A DNA stretch of 64,000 nt from Morinoia aosen. Lineage: Eukaryota > Arthropoda > Malacostraca > Amphipoda > Talitridae. The DNA is taken from the NCBI GenBank assembly GCA_030386875.1, contig CM059560.1, forward strand, positions 47,720,757 to 47,784,756, read 5' to 3'. Of the stretch, positions 23,760-35,831 are shown one piece after another. The position numbers and the translations under genes were made by a program. The notes under the pieces were generated by a model. The model made no database searches. It saw only the letters and a list, made by a program, of their open reading frames with translations, and was not told the origin of the DNA. The first letter of the stretch is position 1. Each line of letters begins with the position of its first letter.

Positions 23760-24530
23760 ATATCAAGATCTAGAGGTCTAGGGGTAGAAATAGGTTTTGG
23801 ACATAATTAGATCTAGGGCAGAATTAAGTCTAGAACAGGTCTAGAGCAGAATTAGGTCTGAAACAGGTCTATTATGGATTCAGGTCAGGGGACGGTATAA
23901 GGCAGAATTAAGTCTAGGGCTAAATTAGGTCAAGGGCAGAATTAGGTCTAAATGTCTAAGACATGTCTAGGGTAGAATTAGGTATGGACTGGTCTAGGGC
24001 AAATTCGGGTCAGGGACAAGACTTTAGACCTGTAATTCTACAGGTCTAAAGTAGAATTAAGTCTGGGACAGGTCTAGGGCAGAATTAGGTCTGGGACAGG
24101 TCTAAAGTAGAATTAGGTCTGGGACAGGTCTAGGGCAGAATTAGGTCTGGGACAGGTCTAGGGCAGTATTAGGTCTGGGACAGGTCTAGGGCAGAATTAG
24201 GTCTGGGACAGGTCTAGGGCAGAATTAGGTCTGGGACAGGTCTAGGGCAGAATTAGGTCTGGGACAGGTCTAGGGCAGTATTAGGTCTGGGACAGGTCTA
24301 GGGCAGAATTAGGTCTGGGACAGGCCTAGGGCAGAATTCGGTCTGAGACAGGTCTAAGGCAGAATTAAGTCTGGGACAGGTCTAGGGCAGTATTAGGTCT
24401 GGGACAGGTCTAGGGAAGAATTAGGTCTGGGACAGGTCTAGGGCAGAATTAGGTCTGGGACAGGTATAGGTCAGAATTTGGTCTGGGACACATCTAGAGC
24501 AGATTCAGGTCTGGTGTGGGACAGGCATCT
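23760..24530 (+). repeat. 28-bp minisatellite with degenerate flank
   Basis: The core holds 16 consecutive 28-bp units in perfect register from 24065 to 24512, with consensus GGGACAGGTCTAGGGCAG followed by AATTAGGTCT. The left part (about 23760-24060) holds the same words (AGGTCT, TCTAGGGCAG, AATTAGGTCT) in degenerate, irregularly spaced form, as expected for an older array edge. The period is not a multiple of three and nothing suggests coding. An A-to-T variant (CAGTATT) marks units 4, 8 and 12, giving a 112-bp superperiod. Confidence 0.95.
24021..24052. repeat. Perfect palindrome at minisatellite edge
   Basis: ACTTTAGACCTGTA (24021-24034) and its exact reverse complement (24039-24052) flank a 4-base loop ATTC. 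The right arm is a normal array segment (AGGTCTAAAGT). The left arm is therefore an inverted piece of the repeat unit next to the array. Confidence 0.9.
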
Positions 24531-25047
24531 CGAGGTGCAGAGCAGCACCACGATAGAGCGGCGAGCCCCACAAAGGAGTGGCCTGTGGCTGAAGTATTGA
24601 AGCCTGAGGTGCCATCCAGACGCTGGCTTATGTACGCCAGGAATGTTGTAAATCTCCAGTTTCTTAAATTGTGGCTCTGGACCAAGCCGCCGTGTGCGAG
24701 CCCCTCGAGGTTGAAGCGGGTCACATCGCTCATACCAGACACAAAATGGAAAGCAAAAATGCTCCTTCTGAATAAAAATCAGATGTTGGGATTCAGTGAA
24801 GAAATATGAGAAATCATTTATGCTTTGTGAACTTTTAAAACGAAAACTATTTATTTTGATGGCTGAAAATTGTTAAGAAGTAAACCTAACGATCCATAAA
24901 ATTGAACCACGACAATATAATTTTCTCAGTGAGTTCAAAAGTTCCCAGCTAAAAAAATTTGCTTGGAAAAAGGAGCTCGCAACTCTCATGTCATGACACT
25001 ACCATCATATTACAGATGACATGGGCAATTATGCGTAAACGTCAGTA

Positions 25048-25076
25048 TTTTCCGCCTCTAGATTTGAAATTCGATC
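25048..25076 (+). repeat. Dispersed 29-bp motif, copy 1
   Basis: This runs from TTTCCGCCT to TTCGATCC. The same two blocks with identical 13-base spacing occur at 35005-35033, with 23 of 29 positions matching. TTCGATCC resembles a pol III box B, so the pair could be fragments of one tRNA-derived repeat family. Confidence 0.35.
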
Positions 25077-26463
25077 CCATAAGCTTCACCCACGAAGTTC
25101 CAAAATCGCTCAAAATCAGTACTGCTTCATATATTTTACAGCCGGTGTCATAATGTAAAGCTTCATAGTGAGGAGACTGTCGAAGATTAAACTGCAATCG
25201 AAAAGTAAACGGGGAAAATAAATAACTAAGACCGTGATAAAAAGCGAAAATCCTAAAAACTTGAACTTCTATCTAAACAAAACAAGGCATGGAAGATACC
25301 ATGAAGAGGCAGTATACCTGCCACAGCTACCTTAGAAAGTTGATCTTCAGAAGCGATATTACAACTCATAGGCAAGAAATTACGCAGCAAAGAAAACAAT
25401 GAAGTGGGCACCAAATAGCTGCGCTAAAACCAGACGCTGAGATGCGGAAAACCACGCACTCAACTTCCAAGGCCATGGTGAGACCTTGAAAGCAAGACTT
25501 CATTTTTCCAAGCACATAACTTGCAACTCACGCTTTATACATGAGAAAAATTCTGGAATGCCCAGTCCTTCAGGATAAATTTAGAACAAATGAGAATTCA
25601 TAAGATTTGAAGTTACTTATTCAAATGATAACATTTATCAGAGTGAGTACTGTGAATTAAATAATAGTTGTGCTGAACCTTTAAAAATATTCAGAGGAAA
25701 CAATTTATTGACGGAAATATAAACTTATCTTGGCCCGATACGATCTAGAGCGTACATTTATTTATGTATGCAACTAAAATGGATTTATCGGTTATAGTTA
25801 TCAAATTTAGGAACAGGTTTAGTCGTACTTGTTACGGAAGAATGAGCTCATTACTATGGATATCACAACCATCAATTTAGTCCGCCGGCTCAACAACGCG
25901 GCTAAAAAACGGGCCAGAAAAACCTAGTACTGTATGTATGATTACGACGCTACCAATAGCTTAAATCTCAATAATAACGAACTTCTCTGAAAATTTTAGA
26001 TATTTTGGCTTCTCAAAACGTCTTTTTGTTAGTAGTTTTCGTTCGCTCAAAAGACTACTCCGAATATAACTTAGAAAAATTAAGAGACGGAGTAAATCTT
26101 TAAGTTAAATTTTAGCAAGCAATACTTCCGCTGGTATAAGAAGCATTTTTTGAGCCTAATTTATGAAGCATTTTGATTCACAGAACGGAACTTCTTGAGA
26201 CACGTAAGGTCAGATGCTGTGGAATGAGAAAAGACGTGAGATTCTACATCTTCCATATTTTAGTTTCTCTAATCTAACGCAAAACGCTGAACTTCCATTC
26301 CTACAGCTTGGAACATTCATATCATGAGAAGGTGAGCTGTTTGTCTTCCGACCTAAAACAAAACCTCCAGCTAGATCTGGCAACACCGGGAACCAAGGTC
26401 GGCAGGAGCATCCTTTGGTTCGCGTACCTCCAACAGCTCTCCGCTGTGGACACCTCGCCAGAC

Positions 26464-26519
26464 ATGGCGGCTAAATATTATCACGTGAAGTTGTACAACC
26501 ATCGTTTGGGCGTGTTTAC
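26464..26519 (+). other. Possible first exon start
   Basis: ATGGCGGC at 26464 sits within a GC-rich patch, in a context (GACATGGCGGCT) like the YY1/Pho motif that often overlaps start codons. The frame reads MAAKYYHVKLYNHRLGVF. A donor-like GTAATA follows at 26520, where the frame would otherwise stop at 26521. No matching downstream exon was found and no family is recognised. Confidence 0.2.
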
Positions 26520-29500
26520 GTAATACTTACTCCAGAAGCGCGCAGTTACAATTTCGTTCCCAGCATCCCAACACAAGAAGTCGGGAATGTCATACAACGT
26601 CCCGACTCTACAGAACAACAAACTATACGTCGCACGCTCCAGCTCACTCGACAACCGCAAAGCGACCGCCCAGCGAGTGCCACGCATTCGGACAGCATGT
26701 ACGCTGCAAACGCTCAGGCCAGTACCACAACGGTGATAGAAACGTGCGAAGCTGCAAATGGCATCGGCTCTTGGACTAGCAAATTTAAATAGGAAATTCA
26801 ACACGAAAAATGAATGCTATGTTTACATAAAAGACTAATCAATTAGATTAACTATTGCACATGTAGGAGTTAGTTCAAATTTACTTTGTTAAAAATCATG
26901 AATAAACCTGTAATGAGTTTCATATTTTATGTTTGAAAAATCATCCTCACCGGATTTGTGTTTACGTACAATCCGTGATACATCCTCAATAGGAAAATGA
27001 ATCCTATTCAAATCCAAATACAACCCAAATGAGTTTAAATCTCCAAAAGACAGTATGACTCTGAATATAAGTCGTATGTTCTCTTTACCTGTGGATTTTT
27101 CTCAAGAAGACCGAGAGTTAAAATTTCGTGCAGCACTGAAGTTGCCGCAGAAGTAAGTGAAGCGCAGTGTGTCAGGAGTGCTGTTGTCATACACGAGCGA
27201 CACGACTGGAGCAGCAATCGTCGTCGTTGGCAGGACGCGCAATGCTGCGGCGTCGGCAAGGCAACAGCGGCGCTCGTTGCGTCAGGGTAATTAGGCGATA
27301 ATATATCATGTGCCTTGAACCATGCTTGCAGTGAACGATAGAGCGAAGCTCTAAAGAATTTCCCTCGTACTTACCACAGCGACTTTTAATAACATCAACT
27401 GGAACAGCTATTTGGATTAATGGGGGATAGTGAAAGCCAAAATGAGAGAGAGAAATTTGAACACGAAACGCCAATAAACTAAATATTCGTTAGACGTAAC
27501 ACTGATGAATCTTCTTTTTAATTTCAGAGAGATCATACTTGTTCGTTAATACTCTTCCACTTGTTCTCTGATTTATACTGATGGTTACTTTTTCCAACTT
27601 TGTTAAACAGCATTACCTGAAAAAAACATTCACATGGATCACAAATTGAATATTTATAAATTCCTACTATAAATCATAACTCATAGCTCATCATTGAGAG
27701 GTGCTAACAGATAAATGCACCTTATTTCTCATAACTGGATGTAACAACGTCCAAATTTTGCAGACTACACTCTGATGATAATTGTGCTTACAACGGTTTT
27801 TGCTGCGCTACGACATTCTGAAAATTGACAGAACAAACTCACAGTTAAATTTAATTGATAACTATTCAGGGAACTAAAATTCAAGTGACTTTGTTGACGC
27901 ATTCCGCCAGAGTTGGTAAAGTAAGCAAAGTCAGCGTCAGGAAGTGATGAAAGGTGAAGTAAAACGAAAAAAAAAACAGACAAACGAAAGCCGACAACAT
28001 CATTAAGAGTAGAGAAAAAGATGAGGCGAGGAATTGCAAAGGTGTACTTGAAAATAGAACTAAATGCACAGTAGATTACAACCATAAACGATATTGATTC
28101 CACGCAAGGTAAGTGCGGTTACTTCAGGATCAAAATTCCTCTAAGTGTACAACCAAGGACATACTCAAGCTGCTTACATGTTTATATCTCACTTTGACTA
28201 GCTGAAAGAAAAAAAGCTAACCTTTTGCGGAGAGCGAGTCTAAAGTTACATTTCCAAACAATCCTCCTGATAGCAGCATCCAGAGTTTTTTTAACTTTGA
28301 TAGTTATGCATGACAACATTAAACTATCAAAACCTAGGAAGTATCATATTTTTTAGTTCTATAACATATAACAGGATCAAATCAAGCACGTTAAATGAAG
28401 GAAGAAACAGAGGTCGACCTTGGGTTCGAGTCGGTCAGTAGACGCAAGGTTGCGGTTGGGAGGCATTCCATGTGTCCACAGGGAAGCTCGCCGGGAATGC
28501 CCATAGGATGAACCTGAAGTCATCCAGTAGCGCTTACGCGATGGTATTCAATGAGATGGGCCTTGAGAAATGGAGTTGGCTTTGCAAGGAATGGTACAAA
28601 AACATTCAGGGTTGGAGAGCTACCGCACACGGTCGCCATCCAGGCAATGCAGTCTGCCTCCGCGTCCGACAAATTTATCCTTAATGACTGGACAAAATAT
28701 GCGGAGAATGACCACTAATTCTAGCCTGAGCGCTGCGAGAAAAAACCGACTGTAATATACGGATGTGTCCAAGACTTAGAAAAAGAGGGACTGCATTACC
28801 TGCATTGGGAAGATTCGCTCAGTTATGAATAACCATGATTTCGAGTTACAAATTATCAATTTAAGCCTGCTCTAATCGTAAACATTTGAAACATCAACAT
28901 TGCATCGATGTATCACCAAGTTTTCTGTTGTTCGAAAATAATTCCCTGAACCACTAACGTCTTTCGATGCCCTACGTTCGTCTTATCACCTGCAGATATC
29001 GGCATCTGCTGGGTTTGTTACATCAAAATCATGGTATTTTCAAACAGAGTTATGACATGTAACTTAAACCTCTACTATGCAATTCTTTGTCATACGTTCG
29101 TGTTGATGCTGTATGCTATGTTTTATGCAAGGCTGGCGAAACGAAAATTTAAGGCCCCCATAATTAGATTCATTCTTGAAACTACATTATCGCGATTGCT
29201 GATGAATAACAATCGGACAAGAAACAAAGTTTAAGCACTAATGACAGCCTACGCGTATCAAGAACCTCCGTTTGGCGTGAGGATGGACACGTGTGTATAT
29301 TTGCAGCCAACTGCAGCCCTCGCTGAAGACAAGATCTGTTGATGAGAAGCTTTAAGACACGAGAGCATGCTGCAGCCAACACCAGCTCCTGCCAAAGAAG
29401 AAACTTCGCTTCACAGTGCTATAGGTGACTATGTTCTTGTAACATACATTTAACTTCGACCGTCGACATCAATAAGACATAAAAAACATAAAAAAATGAG

Positions 29501-30821
29501 GTAAAACAGAGACAGGAGAACATGATTCTTAAGAATTTTGAAACGCAAGGGTAATACTTTGTATCAATCTAGCCAAAACACTAGTCAGTCTGCTCACTTT
29601 AGTAACTGCCTGCATTAAATACGCGTCATTCTTAATCAATTCTTAGAATTGGAAAAAGGTGAAGATGTAGACACGAGAGTGTGAATAATAAGCAGCAAGT
29701 ACTACATAGTAGCTCCCTAATATCAAAATCGTTGAATGCTATTGTCCAATAATTGTATGAGATATATTTGAATAAAAACGTAAACCAACGAATGTTAAAT
29801 ATTTTTCATGGAAATTATAATCTAATAGCACATAGAAATAAATAAGTATCACGTAGGACAATGAGAAATAATTTGAAGATGATACAAAACAACGCTGAAT
29901 ATCCTATAATGGCCCACTAAACAGTATCTGATTAACTTGAACATTAGTATCAAAGTAGTTATCTTAAAAAGTTTGGCATCACGTGTTAATCCTAAGTCGT
30001 GTTATTTCACACGTTGGATAAACTAAAAATTAAAAACAAATTTGTAAATTATAACATTATAACGAAGAGGAACATTAAAAAAGCCTTTTTTTCTTTCAAA
30101 ATTTAAGCATAACTCGCTCAAATTATATAATCAAGCGTTGTATTTTTGAAGCCGTGATGATTTTGCTAAATGACTTTCTTCTGAGAGAGGCTGGAAAAAA
30201 CTTTGAAGAAATTTTTGGTGTCCTTGAATAACGGAATATGAAACAAAAGCGAATAAAAGCGGTTATTCCATCCGTGCGCCTTTGCTCTCGGAAGTTTTTT
30301 CTATAAATCGGTAACTTGAAAAACAATAGTGGAAACAAGTAAACAGTTTACTGCTCTTTCCTCAAATTTAATGTCAGAACTAATTTAACAAAATATCATT
30401 TACGAATATGAAAATCACAGCACTCTGAATTAGATAGGCGGAAGTCGTCGAACTATCAAATCATATTCAAACAAAATTCTCAGAATTATGTTTCTTTCCC
30501 CCACACTTTCTTAAAATTTCAAGATAACTTTCAAAGCTTTCACTGTTCTTAAAAGAATATCTTGAAGTATTTCAGAGCAAGATTTTCAGGCGGCATGTCG
30601 ATATCGTACGACCCAAATTAACGAAAAGAACATTCAACCAGCATAGAATGTGAGAACGCGAAAAGCACCCCTGCGATCCCATAGGATGGACGTCATGAGC
30701 CTGGCAATGCAAGCGTGCAGCGAGCGCGGGCTGGGCCTATAAGCAAGCAGGTGTATGAGAAAGCATCAATAAACAGGCAGGGAGCAGATTGAGGCACCTG
30801 CGTGCAGCTGACGTGAGCAGC

Positions 30822-30947
30822 TATAAATACGCAGCCGCTGCGCACTTGGCACCTGATAGTTCGCGCTTTACATCTGCAGCTCTTTATCGGATGCTGCCTT
30901 TGCAACAGGCATCGGCGCACCTAATGGAAACACAAGCCTACTTTTAA
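30822..30947 (+). promoter_or_regulatory. Candidate TATA promoter with short reading frame
   Basis: TATAAATA at 30822-30829 lies in a GC-rich block. An initiator-like ATAGTTC lies about 36 bases downstream (A at 30858), a distance close to that in the candidate at 35730. An ATG at 30891 opens an 18-codon frame (MLPLQQASAHLMETQAYF) ending at 30947, which could be the start of a spliced first exon or nothing. The initiator match is weaker than at 35763. Confidence 0.3.
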
Positions 30948-32223
30948 TTTAATGTACATTATGAAAATTTCGTGTGAAACTTCTGCACGTTTGTTGACGA
31001 AAAGACAGTTCTCTACGTATGAAATTGCAAAAAGAGTTTAAATTTCAGAACATATAAATTACTATAATTAATGACTTCTTGGATTTTACTGTAATTTTTC
31101 GGTCTAAAAATGAACAATTAGCAAGCGATACCCTTAAAGGTTAGCAAAAAACAATTGCTGGATATTAATGATTTCATAAGAGAACGACGGACAAAAGTCT
31201 TCATACTACATATAGATTTATAAGCCAGCATTACATAATATCACACTTTATGACAAGAAAAGCTATTTTTTATCCTTTGGAGGTTTTCGTTGAATAATCA
31301 ATTGGGATCCTACTTTTTAGGAAGTCCTCTATCTCTTAAACAGCGAACTTTGTAAAGCTCTCCTTTTATCTATCAAGCCTCAGTTCAATTATTTCCGTTA
31401 TTCAAAAACACCCTTCACCTCGTTATCTGAAAGAGCAAAAGGAAACACAAGATTTTAGAATATAAGTAAGCTCAGTTGAGCTCATCAGCAGCTACCTAAC
31501 AAATAATCTCCATCAAGAACAAAGCAAGCGAGGCTTCATGCAAAGGCTCCTCAGGGAGACTTGTGCCAATAACTGCGCGGCAACGCCCGAGGTTCGAGCC
31601 ATGAAACTTCTGACAGTCGCAGCCTAGAGAATATGGGAAAATAAAACCGCGTGTATCTAGGCATTAAATGTGACCTCAAACTAATGAACACTGAAATAAA
31701 GAGACTGAAAATGATGTGTCTTTGCATCTATCTAAAGTACAATTAACTTATTTACGGTTTCAGTTTTTATGCAGGAAAATGTTAGTGATAAGAGATAATT
31801 AAACACTAAGCCTGATGGATAAAGCTTTGAAAACATTCTTGAAGGTGGTTTGTCAAACCGAAAGCAATTACGAAAGAGAAGGATAATTAGGAGTAGGAGT
31901 AGAAAACGTGCACTAAACTACAAAAATGAATCCACATCAGTCTCCAGTAAACAAGCGTTGCTATATTTAGCTTGAGCAAACATTGGAAAGCGCTAGTATC
32001 TCAAGGTACAATGACAAGGAAAGGCAATATCAGTGTACAAGACTTCATAGCCCTGCACAAATCTCAAGGAGGACCAAGTCCCATGACTTTCAAACACTTC
32101 AATACAACCCCCATGATAAGCCATACTAGAGCATAAACAAAACTATGCTCCATGAAAACTGTAGTGTTTTGAGTGAGCAAACATGAGGATTCAATGCGGC
32201 TGTCAAGGTAAGATTCTCTACGC
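30948..32223. other. Intergenic DNA without recognised genes
   Basis: AT-rich DNA with no recognised gene. An isolated GGTTCGAGCC (31591-31600) matches the pol III box B consensus, but no box A or tRNA fold precedes it. Confidence 0.5.
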
Positions 32224-32533
32224 CTAAAATTTCTGCGTGAAAAGTTGGAGATACCCGGCGGCAAGTTCGCGTCTCGACGTCAGTTTTGCCAGGAGTGCGA
32301 GAGACACAGTGGCGATCATTAGCGTATATTGAGCGGGACTAAAAACAAGCGAGGCGAGTTTTGATGCCTCCAGAGACATGAAAAGAGCCCAGGGACCAAT
32401 GACCGCCCCAGTGTACCTCTCCGCGCCGCTAATTAGAGCGTCGATTTCGAGTAATGAGTTCATTTTCAAGAAGAATCTTTGAGTGGAAGCTGCGGACGAC
32501 AGGTTCAGAGAACGACTTCTACGACCACTAGCT
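32224..32533 (-). CDS. Candidate coding exon, unknown protein
   Basis: On the minus strand a strong acceptor-like tract (TTTTCTCCTCATTTTAG) ends at 32534. The frame directly after it stays open for about 100 codons to a stop at 32224. The translation looks protein-like, with MNSLLEIDALISGAERY near the middle followed by alternating hydrophobic segments (GPWALFMSLEASKLASLVF, then YTLMIATVSLALLAKL) that could be membrane-associated. Many codons end in G or C, unlike the surrounding DNA. A donor-like GGTATCT lies inside the frame, near its end. I recognise no family. It could be a terminal exon of a minus-strand gene, or a chance open frame of modest length. Confidence 0.3.
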
Positions 32534-35500
32534 CTAAAATGAGGAGAAAATTATGCGGATTCGGCCAATCCGTCATCATAATCTTTTAAAATATGTTTCT
32601 ACAGGCAGGGTAACAGGGATACCCTAAATAACCAAGACGTCTTTAAAGTCATTATCCAGAAATGGGAGAAAATTACATAAATTAAATTTAATATCAGTGT
32701 CCAGAACTAGAATAGACTTGAGTGACTGTTTAAGCCCCTGAAATGCAATTTTTTATTCATAACTGGTAAGAGCACAGCCGAACCAGCAAATCAACGTTCG
32801 AAAGTTGCTACTATGAACCTAAACTGAAAGCTTTTCAAGTTAAACTTATTTTCCGTGAAGTTTTTGCTGATATGACCGTAAAAAACAGAGCCGCAGGCTC
32901 GTTAAAAAAAATATGGGGGTTGTTGTGTCACTTTCGGACAAAAACTGGAAGTGATCGTCCAGGTACAAATTAATTGGCACCCAATGCAGTTATCTTGAAA
33001 GCTGCTCTATCTAGATGAACAAAATCTCCGAACATCATGATGTCCGGACTAACCGAAGAACACTTGATGGTGAAACCGACAACTTCTTTCAAGATAGCCA
33101 AGCTGATACGCTATAAGCATTCAGAAAGTCCAGAATTTGGAGATATCAAAAGGCAATCAAAATTTGAACTGCTTCGAGAGGCTGGTTGAGGAGAGAGATG
33201 AAAGATATAGTGCTGATTTGCCGATAAAAATGCCCTCAAAAGGTGCAGTTTAGGTACTGCTGAAGTCAAGCGTCGACCGTCGAATAGAAGAGTTTTTTTT
33301 CTCTTTTTCAAAGAAAGATACAGAAGAAACAATGCCAAGTAGGAATTTTCGTACACGATTACAGAGATAGGTTGCGATATCGAGCAAACTTTAACAATAA
33401 CCACAAAAGGATTGTGTCAGCTGGTACTTTAGTAATGTCGTCCTGTAAACCATTACAGATTCTTGCCATCAATCGTCGCTGTCTGTCGAGGAGTTAGTCG
33501 TTTGATCTCATCAAGAATACCAGTTTGACAATACTCTACTAGTCTCTAGTTCGCCCTAGAAAAAATTCCCTCAGATTAAATCCTGACTGAAAACGAGTTC
33601 TCAATTAAATTTGATATGAAGCATCACTCATTTTTTATGGTAGCATTATTAATAAAAGCTTAAACATTTATGAGAATTCTATTCATAGAGGAGTATCGAA
33701 AATGTTTGGATGCAGGAAATTCTGAACGCTTCTCGCAGGATTTTGCACACTTCAAGTATAGTGTTATATTTTCAAATACGTTTTCAAATCAATGAACTAA
33801 GCTAATCTGTGAATCATAAGACAATACAACTCATCGTCTAAATACAAATCTACATTTAATGCCAGAAGAAGAAATGAATGCTCACTTAATTAAAACAAGA
33901 TGCTGTGAGCAAAAACGCAAATTCGTTGAGCAAAAATGACGACAAACCACAACACTCACTGGCTGTTCAAATATGTTTCACTTCTGTAGCAGCAAGACTC
34001 GAACGGGGTTTTGTCGACACGCCTGAGACCTTTGAGAGCATATTGCAAGGATTAGCGTTAGTTTGCTAACATCAGATTCATGCTGAACGTACTGAGGACG
34101 TTTCAAGACAAGGGAATTTATAAATATTATAGCTCATTAATAAATATGGGATTCGGTATTCATTTAAAAAGTTTTCTCGTACACACTCATATTATTGGGA
34201 TTTCCTGTGTTCCAATATCTAAATGAACTGAATGAAATTCACCATTTGGAAGTATTAGTTTCGACAAAAAGTATTTTAAAGGAGCACAATTCGTAATTCT
34301 CAGACCATACGGCAGTACAATGAAAAATAAAATGTTCTAAGCAGAACCTGAGAACTTAATTTCAAGCGTGTCGTGAAATCATGAAGACTAAAATAAACCG
34401 AGAACCGCACACACTTGGCATGGCGGTGACTGCGGACCATATTGCATCACGTTCCCAGCAGGGGGTCAAAACAGAGCCTTGTTCAACACCTCAGCCATCA
34501 AGATAAATTGCAGGCACGGGACAGGGTGAGCAGACAGCGCCGGCACAAACGCAGGTCTGTCAGCACAGGACGGCAAATAACAATTAATGTCGCCTCTGCC
34601 TTCACTCCTTATGACGCCCGCAACACGTTCTGCTCTAAATATGAACCGAAATGCCAGTCACGCACGTGGACACGCCAAAGCGCTTTTTTAGGACTGAACC
34701 TGCACATTCAAAACAATGAGGCTAAATTCCATTCAGAATAAATACTGTTGTGTTTGCGAGAAGTGAAACGTTTGAAAAAAATTTTGACCGCATGAAGTCA
34801 AAGGTAATTTAAAACATCAAAGTAAAGGGAGAATGAAATTAAAATGTACGAACTAGGACTTTATTTCACACCCGTTACCAAAGGTCCCAGAGCCATAGAA
34901 TGCTCTTAACTTAGTGGAACAATATATGCAAGACCTAAGTATCCAATACGCACAAATCGTCACACGCATGGGGATTTTTACAGTAATTTGAAAAAATACT
35001 AAACTTTCCGCCTGAAAATTTTAGGTTCGATCCAAGGTAGGGAACGAAAAATAACGTGAATTATAATTTTAAGGGACTAGGAATGAACAAATAGGTTGTA
35101 ACCACACTGTATTTTATTTAAGTGCTGCACGTTTCAACGCCAATGCCCATAACTTAGGAACAATTTTACTGATAACGATGAAATTTATAAAAGTGTAAAC
35201 AGTAACAGCTGTAGTCAAAATCTTTTAAAAATGATGTCAATAATATTAAGCCTAATAGTGTTAAGTGGTGAGTTCAACTTGAACTATTATTTCAGAAATA
35301 ATCTGAAAATTTTAAACTATTCTTCGAATGTGTAGTTAAAATATAGTTAAATACTAACTTCGAGGTTATAATAAATTTCGTATCCACTCATTACTATGTG
35401 AGCACAATCAACTCTCATCCTCCTTCCTAATCGTTGTTCCCTTTCACTTGTAAGGACGAAGATACAACACCTTGAATGAACGTTTTCGCTTGGATTGATC

Positions 35501-35729
35501 GCTCACACTAAAAAAGAGCAGTAGTAGTAAGTCACGTCGCAAGGAAAAATTTTCGCCTGTAAAAAGTAGGTGGAACACAAAAAAGTACAAGAGGGACTTG
35601 TCCACCAGCTTATTCCCTCTCTCTGACAGCAATACTGATCCCTAAGCAACACCGTAAGCGTCAGAGCGGCGGAGTTAAAGAACAAATTAGGGGAAGGACA
35701 TCACGCACAACGGCGACAGCGAGACCGCT
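32534..35729. other. Intergenic or intronic DNA
   Basis: No recognised genes. The 29-bp motif at 35005-35033 is listed separately. A GC-rich patch at 34400-34700 has a 99-codon plus-strand frame without known motif; it is probably chance. Confidence 0.5.
35005..35033 (+). repeat. Dispersed 29-bp motif, copy 2
   Basis: The partner of 25048-25076. It contains GGTTCGATCC (35024-35033), an exact match to a pol III box B. No convincing box A lies at tRNA distance upstream, so if this is a SINE fragment its head has decayed. Confidence 0.35.
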
Positions 35730-35831
35730 TATAAATAGTCGGCGCGCGTGCGGAGCTAAGAGTCAGTTTTCCGGCAGTTTAGCATGAAAGCAATACCTTC
35801 TGTCGCACACGTCAGCGACGGAAAGTTATAA
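35730..35831 (+). promoter_or_regulatory. Candidate TATA/initiator promoter and short first exon
   Basis: TATAAATAG (35730-35738) is followed by the arthropod initiator TCAGTT (35763-35768), with 35 bases from the first T to the initiator A. An ATG at 35784, 19 bases past that A, opens MKAIPSVAHVSDGKL and stops at 35831. The block is GC-rich in AT-rich surroundings. A short ATG-AAA first exon close behind TCAGT is a common layout in insect secreted and cuticle genes, which suggests the frame may splice onward; a weak donor-like GTTATA lies at 35825. No downstream exon was identified. Confidence 0.4.

Larger units (their letters stand above)
24531..30821. other. Gene-poor DNA with GC-rich patches
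   Basis: GC-richer patches lie at 24510-24740, 26340-26780, 27140-27300 and 28440-28680. Each has overlapping short frames on both strands, none of known family. A possible first exon at 26464 is listed separately. A TTCGATCC-containing motif at 25048-25076 matches one at 35005-35033. A GGTTCGAGTC string near 28430 resembles a pol III box B, but no box A precedes it. The rest is AT-rich and unstructured as far as I can see. Confidence 0.5.

Noticed and set aside
28425-28450. GGTTCGAGTC as a pol III promoter
   Set aside because: No box A at the proper distance and no T-run terminator nearby.
31591-31600. GGTTCGAGCC as a tRNA or SINE box B
   Set aside because: No box A or cloverleaf upstream; an isolated 10-base match is close to chance over both strands of 64 kb.
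32606-32626. GGGTAACAGGGATACCC string as a homing endonuclease site
   Set aside because: It only resembles the I-SceI site in scrambled order; it is a simple 6-bp hairpin.
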